Shown one piece after another: positions 29,201-38,499 of a DNA stretch of 64,000 nucleotides; positions within the stretch are counted from its first letter, which is position 1, and each line of letters opens with the position of its first letter. The notes below the pieces were generated by a model. That model saw only the letters and a program-made list of their open reading frames with translations. It searched no databases and was not told where the DNA came from. The stretch lies in the NCBI GenBank assembly GCA_964634005.1, contig CAZWKQ010000006.1, forward strand, positions 1-64,000. Reading direction: 5' to 3'. The translations under genes and the position numbers were made by a program. The stretch comes from CAZWKQ01 sp964634005 (lineage in GTDB: Bacteria; Bacteroidota; Bacteroidia; Bacteroidales; JACABE01).

Positions 29201-30044
29201 TTGTAATATTGTGTGTATCTTCCTCTTCTTGTTTAAAAACTTCACTTTCTTCTTTTATTACCGCTTTTGCCTTTAAGCTGTTAAGGTAATTTACAATAAT
29301 TGTGGATATATTGTCAATTAAATGTCTTTCTTCCTTTAAAAACGGGCCTTCATCAATGTTTGGAAAACTCTTCAGATAATAAATTTCAACCGAGCCTTTG
29401 TTTCTGTCAACTGTTTCAAAAACCTGTCGCTGAACCCATGGGGTTTCGATAAAATTAGGGGTTTTAAATTCTTTTTTATTATAAATTATTCTTGCAGCAG
29501 TATAATCAGGGTATTGCCAAGCTTTTGGCAATATCATACTTATTTGTTGAAGTGTTTCTTCAAGTGATTTCCCTTCTTTTAAAATTTTTGTCGTTTGATT
29601 TATGGCAGCTAATTCTTTTAGACGCTCTCTGTTTTCAAAAATCAACTTTTTTAAATGTTCAGCTGTTTCTGAATCTATTTCATCATCGAATTCATCTTTT
29701 ACATGATTTTCTTTTGAAATTTCCATTGTATTGTCAAAATCCATTTCAATCTTTTTAAGCCTGTACAATAATCCGCTTTCTTTTTCAATAACAGGTTTAA
29801 AAACAGCATTAATTTCAAATTTTGTTCCGTCCTTTTTTATTAATGACATTGCAATTTTTTGTTCTTTCCCTTCCCTTATTTCACTCCATAAGTTCCTGAA
29901 TTTATCAGACTTATAGTAGCTTTTATCCAATATCATACTGATATGATTTCCTTTCAAATTATGGTTATCATAACCCAAAAACATGCAAATATCATGACTA
30001 ACATCAGTTATAATACCATCTAAGTTAAAATCAATTAACGACAT
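26238..30044 (-). CDS. PAS/GAF/receiver-like / PEP-synthase N-domain fusion protein (first in pair)
   Basis: The 1268-residue paralogue of the next gene has an extra N-terminus: a PAS domain (about 1-95) and a GAF-like region (about 130-260). Two receiver-like domains follow (the second opens ILLVEDSAKYY near 460, with ISDLKFYR). The PEP-synthase-type nucleotide domain starts with GSLGGKGRGLAF near 720 and includes PLAVRSSGLFEDS and VGPGRWGTRDRW. As in the paralogue, the phospho-histidine and PEP-binding domains are missing. The PAS and GAF parts suggest that it senses a signal. Function unknown. Confidence 0.8.
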   Translation of the reverse strand: MSLIDFNLDGIITDVSHDICMFLGYDNHNLKGNHISMILDKSYYKSDKFRNLWSEIREGKEQKIAMSLIKKDGTKFEINAVFKPVIEKESGLLYRLKKIEMDFDNTMEISKENHVKDEFDDEIDSETAEHLKKLIFENRERLKELAAINQTTKILKEGKSLEETLQQISMILPKAWQYPDYTAARIIYNKKEFKTPNFIETPWVQRQVFETVDRNKGSVEIYYLKSFPNIDEGPFLKEERHLIDNISTIIVNYLNSLKAKAVIKEESEVFKQEEEDTHNITSRQLLHRYLNKQNYDRDVFHDLMPFKVNEILLIANLYDAYNIEKEGRFSEHILGEYYQLNLTSIPRVTGVSSFEEALSQLKDKHFDLIIIMMGVDRNAPLLISKSIKSIFPYIPIFLLLNNNSDIAFFSSNDSLHEIIDKIFVWNGDSRVFFAMVKYLEDMVNVENDTKIGLVNVILLVEDSAKYYSRYLPLLYSSVLEQTKRLIEDVSDDELYKVLRLRARPKILLVQSYEEAVEIYQKYRDYLLCLISDLKFYRNGKLDENAGYDLIKYIRSKSKDLPTIIQSSEPNTAQLAYELKVTFIDKNSNTLSQDIKSFISHYLGFGNFIYKDAEGRDIAVASSLKEFEKHLKTIPDESLIYHGKRNHFSLWLMARGEIQIAKKINPLKTTDFKNAQEMREFLLRAIQKHRNERNRGKVISFEETDIIDESSIISLASGSLGGKGRGLAFINTLIYNYDFTQLLPGINIKTPVTFIIGTDEFDYFIERNKLYDFVISERDYNTIRRRFIESNLTESLIRKLRFLLRKLNKPLAVRSSGLFEDSLMQPFAGIFETYIIPNNHPELEVRLSQLTDAIKLVYASVYSKVARGYVEAINYKIEEEKMAVVIQEVVGNTFDDVYYPHLSGVAQSYNYYPFSHMKPEEGFAVMAVGLGTYVVEGEKAYRFSPKYPSIEINSPKDQYKSSQVDFYAVDLQPQPLNLLEGEDAGLVKLGIDVAEKHGTIRHCASVYDINSNRIVPGLSYPGPRIINFANILKYNYIPLAETLELVLDVVKEALGSPVEIEFAVDLNKDENNKASFYLLQIKPLIGNTEDYNIDESNIDKNEVILFSEKGMGNGLINDIFDVIYVDINLFDKSKTCEMADEIEKLNQKMVQENKKYILIGPGRWGTRDRWIGIPVNWPQISNAKIIVETSLEDFPLDASSGSHFFHNVTSQNVGYFSVQQELNTSYINWEILEKAEVIEKTNFFKHVRFHEPLVVKMDGKKRMAVISVK

Positions 30045-30203
30045 AATTTTTTTCTTTAAAATTAGAACAAACTTTTAATTGAATAAATTTTTTTTTAAGG
30101 TTATTTATAAAATAAGTAAATCACTTATATAATTAAATTTTATTAAGAATTATACGTATATTCAATTCAGATATTTACGTAATTTATTAAAAATCAACAT
30201 TTT

Positions 30204-30237
30204 TTTGTTTAAAGAATAAAAAAATTTAATAACATTG
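30204..30237 (+). promoter_or_regulatory. Promoter of the second gdhA
   Basis: A TTTG at 30204-30207 and TAACATTG at 30230-30237 have about the right spacing for the -33 and -7 elements. The -7 box deviates by one base from TAnnTTTG. It lies about 50 bases before the ATG at 30285. The rest of the 30045-30284 gap is AT-rich with no other clear feature. Confidence 0.4.
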
Positions 30238-30284
30238 TAGCACTAATTTTCAACCAATTTATAAATCAAAAAAATTAAAAAAAT

Positions 30285-31634
30285 ATGATTAACACTGCAT
30301 TATCACAAAAGATTGACCAGTTTATGGCAAAAGTAATAGCCAAGAATCCGAGTGAAGTTGAGTTTCATCAGGCTGTTCGCGAAGTTGTTGAATCCTTATT
30401 TCCTTTCGTTGAAGAAAATCCACGCTATAATGGGATTTTGGAGAGGATAGTTGAACCTGAAAGAGTAATTATTTTCAGAGTTCCATGGATTGACGACAAA
30501 GGGAACTTTCAGGTAAACAGAGGTTTCAGAATTGAAATGAACAGTGCAATAGGTCCTTACAAGGGCGGTTTACGTTTTCACCCTACAGTTAACTTAGGCA
30601 TTCTAAAATTCTTAGCATTTGAACAAGTATTCAAAAATAGCCTTACAACATTACCTATGGGTGGTGGTAAAGGAGGTTCAGATTTCGATCCTAAAGGGAA
30701 ATCGGATAATGAAGTAATGAAATTCTGTCAAAGTTTTATGACCGAACTTCAAAGGCATATAGGTCCCGATACCGATGTTCCTGCGGGAGATATTGGTGTT
30801 GGTGGTCGCGAAATTGGATTTATGTTCGGACAATACAAAAGAATAAGAAATGAATTTACAGGGGTATTAACAGGCAAAGGTCTCGACTGGGGCGGTAGTT
30901 TAATTCGTCCTGAAGCTACCGGCTACGGACAGGTATATTTTGCACAAGAAATGTTAGCTACTCGTAATGAATCATTTAAAGGAAAGGTTGTTGTAGTTTC
31001 AGGCTCAGGAAATGTTGCACAATACGCAACTCAAAAAGCCACAGAATTAGGTGGAAAAGTAGTTACACTATCCGATTCTGACGGTTATATTTATGACCCC
31101 GACGGTATTGATGCCGAAAAACTCGCATATGTAATGGATTTGAAAAATGTTAAGAGAGGCAGAATTTCAGAATATGCCAAAAAATACAATTGCGAATATG
31201 TTCCGGGTAAAACTCCATGGGGTGTAAAATGTGATATTGCTTTACCAAGTGCAACACAAAACGAATTAAACGGTGAGGATGCAAAAACTCTTATTGCCAA
31301 TGGTTGTTTCTGCGTTTCGGAAGGAGCAAATATGCCTTCTACACCTGAAGCTGTTGAATATTTCGTTGAGAAAAAAATTCTTTACGGTCCCGGAAAAGCA
31401 GCAAACGCAGGTGGTGTTGCTACTTCAGGTCTCGAAATGACTCAAAACTCTATGAGATTGAGCTGGTCACGCGAAAAAGTCGATCAGGAATTACACAATA
31501 TTATGATTAACATACATAAAACTTGTGTAAAATACGGCAAAGAAGCTGACGGAACCATTAACTATGTTAAAGGTGCTAATATTGGCGGATTTGTTAAGGT
31601 TGCCGAAGCAATGATAGCTCAAGGTCTTGTGTAA
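30285..31634 (+). CDS. gdhA: Glutamate dehydrogenase (second copy)
   Basis: The 449-residue protein has the same key segments as the copy at 21722-23059: GGLRFHP, PMGGGKGGSDFDPKG, PAGDIGVGGRE and a nucleotide-binding SGSGNVAQ. The two differ at many positions, so they are old paralogues and may differ in cofactor or direction of use. It is divergent from the PEP-synthase-like pair and ends at a strong hairpin. Confidence 0.95.
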   Translation: MINTALSQKIDQFMAKVIAKNPSEVEFHQAVREVVESLFPFVEENPRYNGILERIVEPERVIIFRVPWIDDKGNFQVNRGFRIEMNSAIGPYKGGLRFHPTVNLGILKFLAFEQVFKNSLTTLPMGGGKGGSDFDPKGKSDNEVMKFCQSFMTELQRHIGPDTDVPAGDIGVGGREIGFMFGQYKRIRNEFTGVLTGKGLDWGGSLIRPEATGYGQVYFAQEMLATRNESFKGKVVVVSGSGNVAQYATQKATELGGKVVTLSDSDGYIYDPDGIDAEKLAYVMDLKNVKRGRISEYAKKYNCEYVPGKTPWGVKCDIALPSATQNELNGEDAKTLIANGCFCVSEGANMPSTPEAVEYFVEKKILYGPGKAANAGGVATSGLEMTQNSMRLSWSREKVDQELHNIMINIHKTCVKYGKEADGTINYVKGANIGGFVKVAEAMIAQGLV

Positions 31635-31654
31635 CTAACCAATTTATTTTATTC

Positions 31655-31682
31655 ATAGAGGCTTTTTTCGAAAAGCCTCTAT
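31655..31682. terminator. Strong hairpin after the second gdhA
   Basis: ATAGAGGCTTTT (31655-31666) pairs perfectly with AAAAGCCTCTAT (31671-31682) around TTCG, followed by a T-run. It lies between two converging genes and overlaps the stop of the methyltransferase gene. Confidence 0.85.
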
Positions 31683-32467
31683 TTTTTTTGCCTAATAATA
31701 AAGTAAACTGTTGTTGTGAAAAAATCTCTAAAATATGGAATAGCAGCTATCAGAGCAAACTGCTTCATCGGTTTTAGATTAAATTTGAATTTATAGTTTG
31801 GATTGATTAAATAATAATCGGTATGACAAATTTCAAAACCATTGTTTTTTGCTTCTCTTTTAAAACCGTTTATTGAAATTCTTGTCTTTTTAATATCTTC
31901 CCATGTGTCGATATGGGGATATTTATCCAATTTTAACAAAAACTTTGTAAACCATAAAGGCAAAAGATGAAAGTAAGGCAGTCGTGAATAAAACTTATTG
32001 TAAAGCATTTGTTGATGACCTCCGAAAGGCATACGCCATGGAGGCATTGCAATGAAAACTAAACCATCAGGGTTCAACAATTCTTTGAATTTACTGTACA
32101 ATTTGTCTCTTCCGTGAATATGCTCTATTACATCCTTTAAAATAATAAAATCAAATTTTCCGCCGAGTTCCTCAAAACTAACATCAAAAATATCAGAAGA
32201 ATAGAATGTAACCAGTCCTTTTTCAATTTCATTACTCATTAGTTTTTTTGCATTTTCAACTCTGGTAGGACTAATTTCAACACCTACACACTGATGTCCC
32301 AAATCTGTAAATGCTTTCAAAACTCCTGCTTCGGCAGAACCTATCTCTAATATTCTTAGTTTTTCTTTGAAATCGAAAAATAATTTTGCAAGTGGAACAA
32401 TATAATCCCTGGAATGTTGATATTGAAAGCCGAAATATGTTGCTACATCATTATGAAAATCGTACAT
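31679..32467 (-). CDS. Class I SAM-dependent methyltransferase
   Basis: The 262-residue protein has AdoMet motif I as LEIGSAEAGVL and the post-I acidic VGVEISP, with DFIILKDVIEH as motif IV-like, typical of methyltransferase type 11/12. The substrate is unknown. A promoter element CAAAAATA (reverse TATTTTTG) lies at 32479-32486, 12 bases upstream of the start. Confidence 0.85.
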   Translation of the reverse strand: MYDFHNDVATYFGFQYQHSRDYIVPLAKLFFDFKEKLRILEIGSAEAGVLKAFTDLGHQCVGVEISPTRVENAKKLMSNEIEKGLVTFYSSDIFDVSFEELGGKFDFIILKDVIEHIHGRDKLYSKFKELLNPDGLVFIAMPPWRMPFGGHQQMLYNKFYSRLPYFHLLPLWFTKFLLKLDKYPHIDTWEDIKKTRISINGFKREAKNNGFEICHTDYYLINPNYKFKFNLKPMKQFALIAAIPYFRDFFTTTVYFIIRQKK

Positions 32468-32605
32468 AATTTTTTCACCAAAAATACGAAAAGAATTTAT
32501 TTAAAAGGAAAAACAAATAAATTGTTTAAACTTAAATATTCAAAGATATTTTAAATCATATTTAAAACAATCATTATCATTATAAACAATTAAAATTAGT
32601 TTTTG

Positions 32606-32613
32606 TACATTTG
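32606..32613 (+). promoter_or_regulatory. TAnnTTTG promoter element before the DUF4834 gene
   Basis: TACATTTG lies 21 bases before the ATG at 32634 and would drive the DUF4834-YfhO pair. Confidence 0.45.
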
Positions 32614-32633
32614 CAACTCATAAAATTACAATA

Positions 32634-32891
32634 ATGTTAAAATTAATAATTTGGCTTTTTGCTATATATATATTCTTCAAATTATTCAACAAGTATCTAT
32701 TTCCTTTTGTGCTAAAATACTACATTAAACAGTTTCAAAAAAAGTTTTATTCCAATTACAATTCAAGCATTGATAATAACAAAACAAAGAGGAAAATTCA
32801 CATTTCAAGATTAAAAAATAAAACGGAAAAATTCGAGTCAGATTTTGGAGAATATGTTGATTTTGAAGAAATTAATAATGATAATAAATAA
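32634..32891 (+). CDS. DUF4834-like small membrane protein
   Basis: The 85-residue protein has one N-terminal membrane segment (about 4-25) followed by a basic, then acidic, soluble tail. It looks like the DUF4834 proteins found upstream of YfhO genes in Bacteroidota. It is five bases upstream of the YfhO gene. No function is known. Confidence 0.65.
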   Translation: MLKLIIWLFAIYIFFKLFNKYLFPFVLKYYIKQFQKKFYSNYNSSIDNNKTKRKIHISRLKNKTEKFESDFGEYVDFEEINNDNK

Positions 32892-32896
32892 TATTT

Positions 32897-35392
32897 ATGG
32901 AAAGAATTAATTTTAAAAAAGCATTACCTTATATTTCGGCAGTTATAATATTTTTGATTATTACTTTCGTTTATTTAAGCCCGATTCTTGAAGGCAAAAT
33001 GTTGCAGCAAGGTGATACCAAAAGTTGGAGAGGTGCTGCAAAAGAAATTTTAGATTTCAGGGTAAAATACAACGGCGAAGAGCCTTTATGGACAAACTCA
33101 ATGTTTGGCGGGATGCCTGCTTACATGATAAGTATGCTTACACCATCCAATAATATCATTACTTTTTTCGATAAATTGATGCATTTGTTCACGCTACCAA
33201 CTCCTGCAAACATGATTTTTGTTTACTTTCTCGGTTTTTTTATACTACTTTTGGTATTGGGTGTAAATCCATGGCTAAGTATAGCGGGAGCATTGGCTTA
33301 TGGATTTTCTACATATTTCTTTATAATAATTGAGGCCGGCCATAATACAAAAGCTCAGGCTATAGGATATATGGCACCTGTTTTTGCAGGTATAATTCTT
33401 ACAATGCGAGGCAAATACATTTGGGGAGCTATACTTACAGCTCTTTTCCTTGCATTAGAAATTAAAATGAATCATATCCAAATGACGTATTATTTAATGT
33501 TGCTTGTGATCATTTATATAGTAGCTGATTTGTTTCAAAAAATTAAAGAAAAAAAACTTAATGTTTTTATTAAAGGAATAGTAGCCTTACTTTTTGCGGT
33601 AATTATTGCTGTTGCTACTAATACAACAAACTTATGGACAAGTTACGAATACTCGAAATATACAATAAGAGGAAAATCAGAACTTTCTTTCAACCCCGAA
33701 ATAAAAACAAAAGGACTTGACTTAGATTATGCAACACAATGGAGCTATGGAGTTGACGAAACATTTACATTAATAATTCCCGATTTTAAAGGAGGCTCAT
33801 CAAACGGAAAATTGGGAGAAGGCTCTGAAACATACCAGGTATTAAAGCAAAATAATATTCCAAACATAAAACAAATTACTTCACAAATGCCAATGTACTG
33901 GGGAACACAACCTTTTACATCAGGGCCGGTTTACGTTGGAGCTATTTTTGTTTTCCTTTTTGTATTAGGATTATTTATTGTAAAAGGTCCCATGAAGTGG
34001 ACCTTGTTAATCGGAACTATACTTTCTATATTACTTTCATGGGGTAAAAATTTTATGCCTCTTACTCAGTTTTTCTTTGACTATTTCCCGCTTTACTCAA
34101 AATTCAGAGCAGTATCTTCAATTTTGGTTATTGCCGAACTAACCATACCCCTTTTAGGAATTTTAGCCTTGCATAAAATCATTACCAATCAGGTAAAAAA
34201 TGAAGAATTACTTAAATACGGCAAAATTACCTTAATAATAACCGGAGGTATTACTTTATTTTTTGCTTTATTTGGCTCAGGGTTTTACAACTTCACAGGA
34301 CCGCAAGACTCTCAACTCCCCTATCCTGATTGGCTTATGAATGCGATTATTGCAGACAGGAAATCAGCTTTTACTACTGATGCTTGGCGTTCATTTATTT
34401 TTATAGTTCTAACAGCAGGTTTAATTTGGGCTTATATAAAGAAAATAATTAACCTGAATGTCTTTATACCGATTATTATTCTACTTGTTATTTTTGATAT
34501 GTTTCCTGTAAATAAAAGATATTTCGACAACAGCAATTTTACTTCAAAAAGAAATGTCGAAGTACCATTTCAAATGACCGATGCAGATAGATTAATTTTA
34601 CAAGATACTGATCCTAATTTCAGAGTATTTAATGTTACTACAAATCCTTTCAACGATGCAGCTACTTCTTATTTTCACAAGTCTGTAGGAGGCTACCATG
34701 GTGCTAAACTAAGAAGATATCAGGATATGATTGAACATCACATTAGTAAAAATAATGTAAAAGTACTTAATATGCTGAATACACGCTACTTCATAGTACC
34801 GGGACAAGATAAGGAACCTCAGGTTCAAAGAAATATTGCGGCTTTAGGAAACGCTTGGTTTGTTGATAATTATAAAATTGTCGAAAATGCCGATTCCGAA
34901 ATAACAGCTTTAAACAATTTTGAACCTGCTACTACTGCCATAATCGACAAGCGTTTTGAAAATTTTGTTAAAGAATTCAAAAACGGTAAAGATACATTAT
35001 CGAATATTTCACTTGTCAATTACAAAGCAAATCACTTAACATATAAGTCCTCTACTCAGAAAGATGAACTTGCTGTTTTTTCTGAAATTTACTATGAAAA
35101 AGGCTGGAATGCCTATATCGACGGAAAAGAAGTTCCTCATTTCAGAGTAAACTATATATTAAGAGCTTTGATGATTCCAAAAGGCGAGCATAAAATTGAA
35201 TTTAAGTTTGAACCAAAATCTTATAAGAACGGAGAAAAAATAGGCTATGCAAGTTCTATCTTCCTTTTACTTGCTTTGTTGGGAATGATAGGCAAAGAAG
35301 GTTATACCTATTTTAAACGGAGTAAGCAAAACATTCCGATATCCGAAAAAAAGGACAATAATACAATTAATACAAAGAAGAACAAGGCTTAA
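32897..35392 (+). CDS. YfhO-family membrane protein
   Basis: The 831-residue protein has about a dozen membrane segments, a conserved first extracytoplasmic loop (QQGDTKSWRGAAKE, WTNSMFGGMPAY) and a C-terminal soluble beta domain ending with a last membrane segment. This is the YfhO family, whose members are related to GT-C glycosyltransferases and are thought to add sugars to cell-wall polymers. The substrate here is unknown. Confidence 0.85.
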   Translation: MERINFKKALPYISAVIIFLIITFVYLSPILEGKMLQQGDTKSWRGAAKEILDFRVKYNGEEPLWTNSMFGGMPAYMISMLTPSNNIITFFDKLMHLFTLPTPANMIFVYFLGFFILLLVLGVNPWLSIAGALAYGFSTYFFIIIEAGHNTKAQAIGYMAPVFAGIILTMRGKYIWGAILTALFLALEIKMNHIQMTYYLMLLVIIYIVADLFQKIKEKKLNVFIKGIVALLFAVIIAVATNTTNLWTSYEYSKYTIRGKSELSFNPEIKTKGLDLDYATQWSYGVDETFTLIIPDFKGGSSNGKLGEGSETYQVLKQNNIPNIKQITSQMPMYWGTQPFTSGPVYVGAIFVFLFVLGLFIVKGPMKWTLLIGTILSILLSWGKNFMPLTQFFFDYFPLYSKFRAVSSILVIAELTIPLLGILALHKIITNQVKNEELLKYGKITLIITGGITLFFALFGSGFYNFTGPQDSQLPYPDWLMNAIIADRKSAFTTDAWRSFIFIVLTAGLIWAYIKKIINLNVFIPIIILLVIFDMFPVNKRYFDNSNFTSKRNVEVPFQMTDADRLILQDTDPNFRVFNVTTNPFNDAATSYFHKSVGGYHGAKLRRYQDMIEHHISKNNVKVLNMLNTRYFIVPGQDKEPQVQRNIAALGNAWFVDNYKIVENADSEITALNNFEPATTAIIDKRFENFVKEFKNGKDTLSNISLVNYKANHLTYKSSTQKDELAVFSEIYYEKGWNAYIDGKEVPHFRVNYILRALMIPKGEHKIEFKFEPKSYKNGEKIGYASSIFLLLALLGMIGKEGYTYFKRSKQNIPISEKKDNNTINTKKNKA

Positions 35393-35470
35393 ACCAACAT
35401 CATAAAGTGTTTGGTTATATTTTTATTGTATTAGATATTCACTTTGTTGAAAAATATGAATCATTTCATG

Positions 35471-35974
35471 TTAATCTTTACTAAGTGATACAAACACGTA
35501 ACTATTACCTGTCCAATTGATATAACGCATAAAATCATCAAAAGAAATTACCAAAGATGCGGTATTTTGATTAGGATGGAAGCTAATTTTTTCGGCATTT
35601 TTCAGATTATCATCTATAAAAACGTGTACATGATTTTCTTTATCGTTAATCAAGCCAAAAGGTGAAACGGAGCCGGCTTCAACTCCCAGATATTTCATAA
35701 GCCTTTGAGGCGAAGCAAAAGTAATTTTACCTTGTTTTAGACGAGCCTCTAAATCCTTAATTGCAAGATTTCTGTAAAACTCAATCAGAACCAAAAAATG
35801 TCTGTTTCCTTTATGATTTCTAAAAAAAAGATTTTTACAATGTACTGCATCTAAATCTTTCCAGTAAATGGCAGCCTCTTTAACAGTGGGAACCGGAGGA
35901 TGCTCGTAATAATCATACTTAATATTCAAATTTTCAAGAACCTGATAAACTTCAATCTGTCCTCGTTTATCCAT
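35471..35974 (-). CDS. YbaK/ProX-type aminoacyl-tRNA deacylase
   Basis: The 167-residue protein matches the free-standing editing domain family (ProXp/YbaK), with the conserved start YDYYEHPPVPTV and GSVSPFGLIND. Such proteins hydrolyse mischarged tRNAs such as Ala-tRNA(Pro). It is eight bases downstream of the cation transporter gene and likely co-transcribed. Confidence 0.88.
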   Translation of the reverse strand: MDKRGQIEVYQVLENLNIKYDYYEHPPVPTVKEAAIYWKDLDAVHCKNLFFRNHKGNRHFLVLIEFYRNLAIKDLEARLKQGKITFASPQRLMKYLGVEAGSVSPFGLINDKENHVHVFIDDNLKNAEKISFHPNQNTASLVISFDDFMRYINWTGNSYVFVSLSKD

Positions 35975-35982
35975 AAATAATA

Positions 35983-36864
35983 TTAATGAGAATTATTAGG
36001 TTCTTCGTGAACATGAACCTTACATTTTTCGATATTTTCACAAATAAGAGTCTCGACTTTATGAGATATATCGTGTGCTTCCTCTATAGTAAGTTTCGAG
36101 TCGAGATGTATGTTAACTTCAACAAAAGTATAAGCACCCGATGTTCTAATTTTAAGATTATGATAATCTAAAACCTGAGGAATACCTGAAATAATTTCAA
36201 TAACTTTTTGACGAGATTCAACGGAAGTTCTGTCAAGCAGAACATCAATAGAACGTTTACCTAATTTATATGCAACAACAATAACAATAAAAGCAACTAT
36301 TAACGCAGCTGCACTATCAGCCCAAAACCAACCGAAGTTTGCAGTTATCAAACCTATTAAAACAACAAAGGAACTCCAAATATCTGTTGAAAAATGAAGA
36401 GCATCGGCCTCCAGAGCCTGACTGTTGTGTTTTTTAGCAGCTTTTTTCAATGCCCTTGAACGAGTGTAATCTATAATTATCGAGCCAATTACTACTATAT
36501 AACTCCAGTGATTTACTTCAATAGGTTTAACATCTATAAATCGTTGAATTGCTTCATAAATAATCCAAATACAAGTTATAAAAAGTAATATTGTTTGTAT
36601 AAATGCGGATAGATTTTCATATTTACCGTGTCCGAAAGGATGATTTTCATCAGCCGGTTTATCTGATACTCTTACCGTAAAATAAGTTATTGCAGCAGCT
36701 ACAAAATCCAAACCCGAATGTAATGCTTCAGATAAAATACCCAAACTTCCGGTAATAATACCTACAACCATTTTTCCGCCTGTAATAAAAACTGCAGCTA
36801 AAACTGACCAAAAAGCAACTCTTTTTTTTTCTTCTATTGCTTTTTCGATATTAATAGTATGCAT
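35983..36864 (-). CDS. Cation diffusion facilitator family transporter
   Basis: The 293-residue protein has six membrane segments and the two CDF metal-site patterns: HSGLD in segment 2 (SEALHSGLDFVA) and HFSTD in segment 5 (ADALHFSTDIW). A histidine-containing cytoplasmic domain follows (KVHVHEEPNN). It exports a divalent metal such as zinc, iron or manganese; the ion cannot be told. Confidence 0.9.
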   Translation of the reverse strand: MHTINIEKAIEEKKRVAFWSVLAAVFITGGKMVVGIITGSLGILSEALHSGLDFVAAAITYFTVRVSDKPADENHPFGHGKYENLSAFIQTILLFITCIWIIYEAIQRFIDVKPIEVNHWSYIVVIGSIIIDYTRSRALKKAAKKHNSQALEADALHFSTDIWSSFVVLIGLITANFGWFWADSAAALIVAFIVIVVAYKLGKRSIDVLLDRTSVESRQKVIEIISGIPQVLDYHNLKIRTSGAYTFVEVNIHLDSKLTIEEAHDISHKVETLICENIEKCKVHVHEEPNNSH

Positions 36865-36866
36865 TT

Positions 36867-36902
36867 TTAATTATTTCTTTTTTAATTATTTCTTTTTTAA
36901 TT
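36867..36902. repeat. Short direct repeat between two genes
   Basis: TTAATTATTTCTTTT occurs twice in tandem in the spacer that ends at the stop of the TlpA-like gene. It is short and AT-rich and may be slippage. Confidence 0.5.
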
Positions 36903-38319
36903 TTTCTCTTTCTATGTAATTATCAAGAAAGCCCTTAATATCTTCAACCGAGATATGCTTTGCTATAATTTTCTTATCTTTATCAAGAATAAAAATAACA
37001 GGAGTACTTATTATGTCATATACTTTATGATAATCAATATTGGTTTTAGTACCTGTAACACTAATCCAACTATGCTTATTTTCTCTGATATAAGATTTCC
37101 ACCTTTCGAGATCAGCATCGGTATCAATTGCAAAAACTTCAATATCATAAACTTTTTTATACTGATCGTAAAACTCTTTTAATTTTGGAATAGTAACTTT
37201 ACAATGTCCGCAATCTGTATCCCAAAATACTACAAAAGTAAATTTTGCTTTACTTGCATAAAACGACACAAATCGTCCAGAAGTATCAGGCATTATCAGT
37301 TCCGGTGCTACTTTCCCTATTAAAATGGGTTTTAACTGCATTGCCCTTTTCGAAATAGTTTCGAGCAATGTTGGAGTTACCCAGTAAGCCTGATTAGTCA
37401 TGTAATATTTTTCTACCAAATGCACAAAAATCTCATCCTGTCCCATTATTGACGATTTCTCGTATCTGTTTGTAAGATACCATACAGTGTATTTAAAAAG
37501 CTCCTTGCTTGGTCGTGTACGCTCAATAAGCTCATCGGCAGCAGCAATTATCGAATCGTTTATCTGTATAACTACATTTTTAAAATAATAATCCAGTTTA
37601 TTGTGATATACAGGAGTACGCAATATTCTATCATCGGTAAAATCAATATTATCCCAATAATGATTTTTGTAATAAACATAAGGGAACAAAGAATCTATAC
37701 TACCATCAGGTTTTTTGGGAGCATCGGGAACATCAACATCTTTTGATGAAGCAAAAACCTTAGTCATCAAATGATTAGGATAATCTTTCATAAATTTCAA
37801 CTTAAAATCTCCAATTTCAGTATTAATTTCATCTAACCTTTTTTTAATTATCTCAACACTGTCTTTGTTGTCTTTAACTTCCTGCATCCTCTTTTGAAGT
37901 GGCGTAACTTCTTCGAATTTTACTCTGTTGAAATTTACAAATTTATAAAAAGCTTCATTATCATTTGAACCTTTGATTTTTATATACTTTGCAAATTCGT
38001 CATATTTGGTTTCAACTGTAAAATACTGCTCTTTGTCCATTATTATCTCAAAATACTTTTTATCATCGGTTATTATCAGATAAACTCCGCCCGGTAAGCT
38101 TTCTTTACCTGAAAAAACAAAGTCCTTAGTTTTAGGATTGATAAAAGCAGTATCTTTAATATATTGACTGCCACCATAATAATTCCCTAAAAAAAGAATA
38201 GTATCTTTATAATTATCCAGTTTAATTTTGATATTGTAACCTGCCTTTTGTGCATTAATATTAAGTACCGAAAATAGAATGATTGATAAAAATGAATAAA
38301 TTTTCAATTTACTGCTCAT
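36886..38319 (-). CDS. TlpA-like thioredoxin-fold protein with DUF5106-type middle
   Basis: The exported protein has a signal peptide (SSKLKIYSFLSIILFSVL, then NINAQ). Its N-terminal beta domain looks like DUF4369, its helical middle like DUF5106, and a C-terminal thioredoxin domain has the redox motif CGHC (FWDTDCGHCKVT). It is probably a periplasmic thiol-disulfide protein. The ORF could start at 38391, but ATG 38319 gives a clean signal peptide, so the extra 24 residues are rejected. Confidence 0.8.
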   Translation of the reverse strand: MSSKLKIYSFLSIILFSVLNINAQKAGYNIKIKLDNYKDTILFLGNYYGGSQYIKDTAFINPKTKDFVFSGKESLPGGVYLIITDDKKYFEIIMDKEQYFTVETKYDEFAKYIKIKGSNDNEAFYKFVNFNRVKFEEVTPLQKRMQEVKDNKDSVEIIKKRLDEINTEIGDFKLKFMKDYPNHLMTKVFASSKDVDVPDAPKKPDGSIDSLFPYVYYKNHYWDNIDFTDDRILRTPVYHNKLDYYFKNVVIQINDSIIAAADELIERTRPSKELFKYTVWYLTNRYEKSSIMGQDEIFVHLVEKYYMTNQAYWVTPTLLETISKRAMQLKPILIGKVAPELIMPDTSGRFVSFYASKAKFTFVVFWDTDCGHCKVTIPKLKEFYDQYKKVYDIEVFAIDTDADLERWKSYIRENKHSWISVTGTKTNIDYHKVYDIISTPVIFILDKDKKIIAKHISVEDIKGFLDNYIEREKLKKK

Positions 38320-38463
38320 ATAGTTATTTATTAAGTTATTCAATTCTTTAAATAATTCTGATTTGTTGCAAAATAACAAAGAATAATACAAATATTATTA
38401 ATCATTTAACAATAATTAAGATTGAAAGATTATTAATCAGCTTCAAATAGACAAAAAAGATGC

Positions 38464-38471
38464 TAAATTTG
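38464..38471 (+). promoter_or_regulatory. TAnnTTTG promoter element before the phosphoesterase gene
   Basis: TAAATTTG lies 29 bases before the ATG at 38500. Confidence 0.45.
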
Positions 38472-38499
38472 TTGTCTGTTAAAAAAAAGTATTATATAA

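Noticed and set aside
23239..30044. Two complete PEP synthases
   Set aside because: The phospho-histidine domain and the PEP-binding barrel are missing in both proteins.
38320..38391. Upstream start of the TlpA-like gene
   Set aside because: It adds 24 residues before a good signal peptide.
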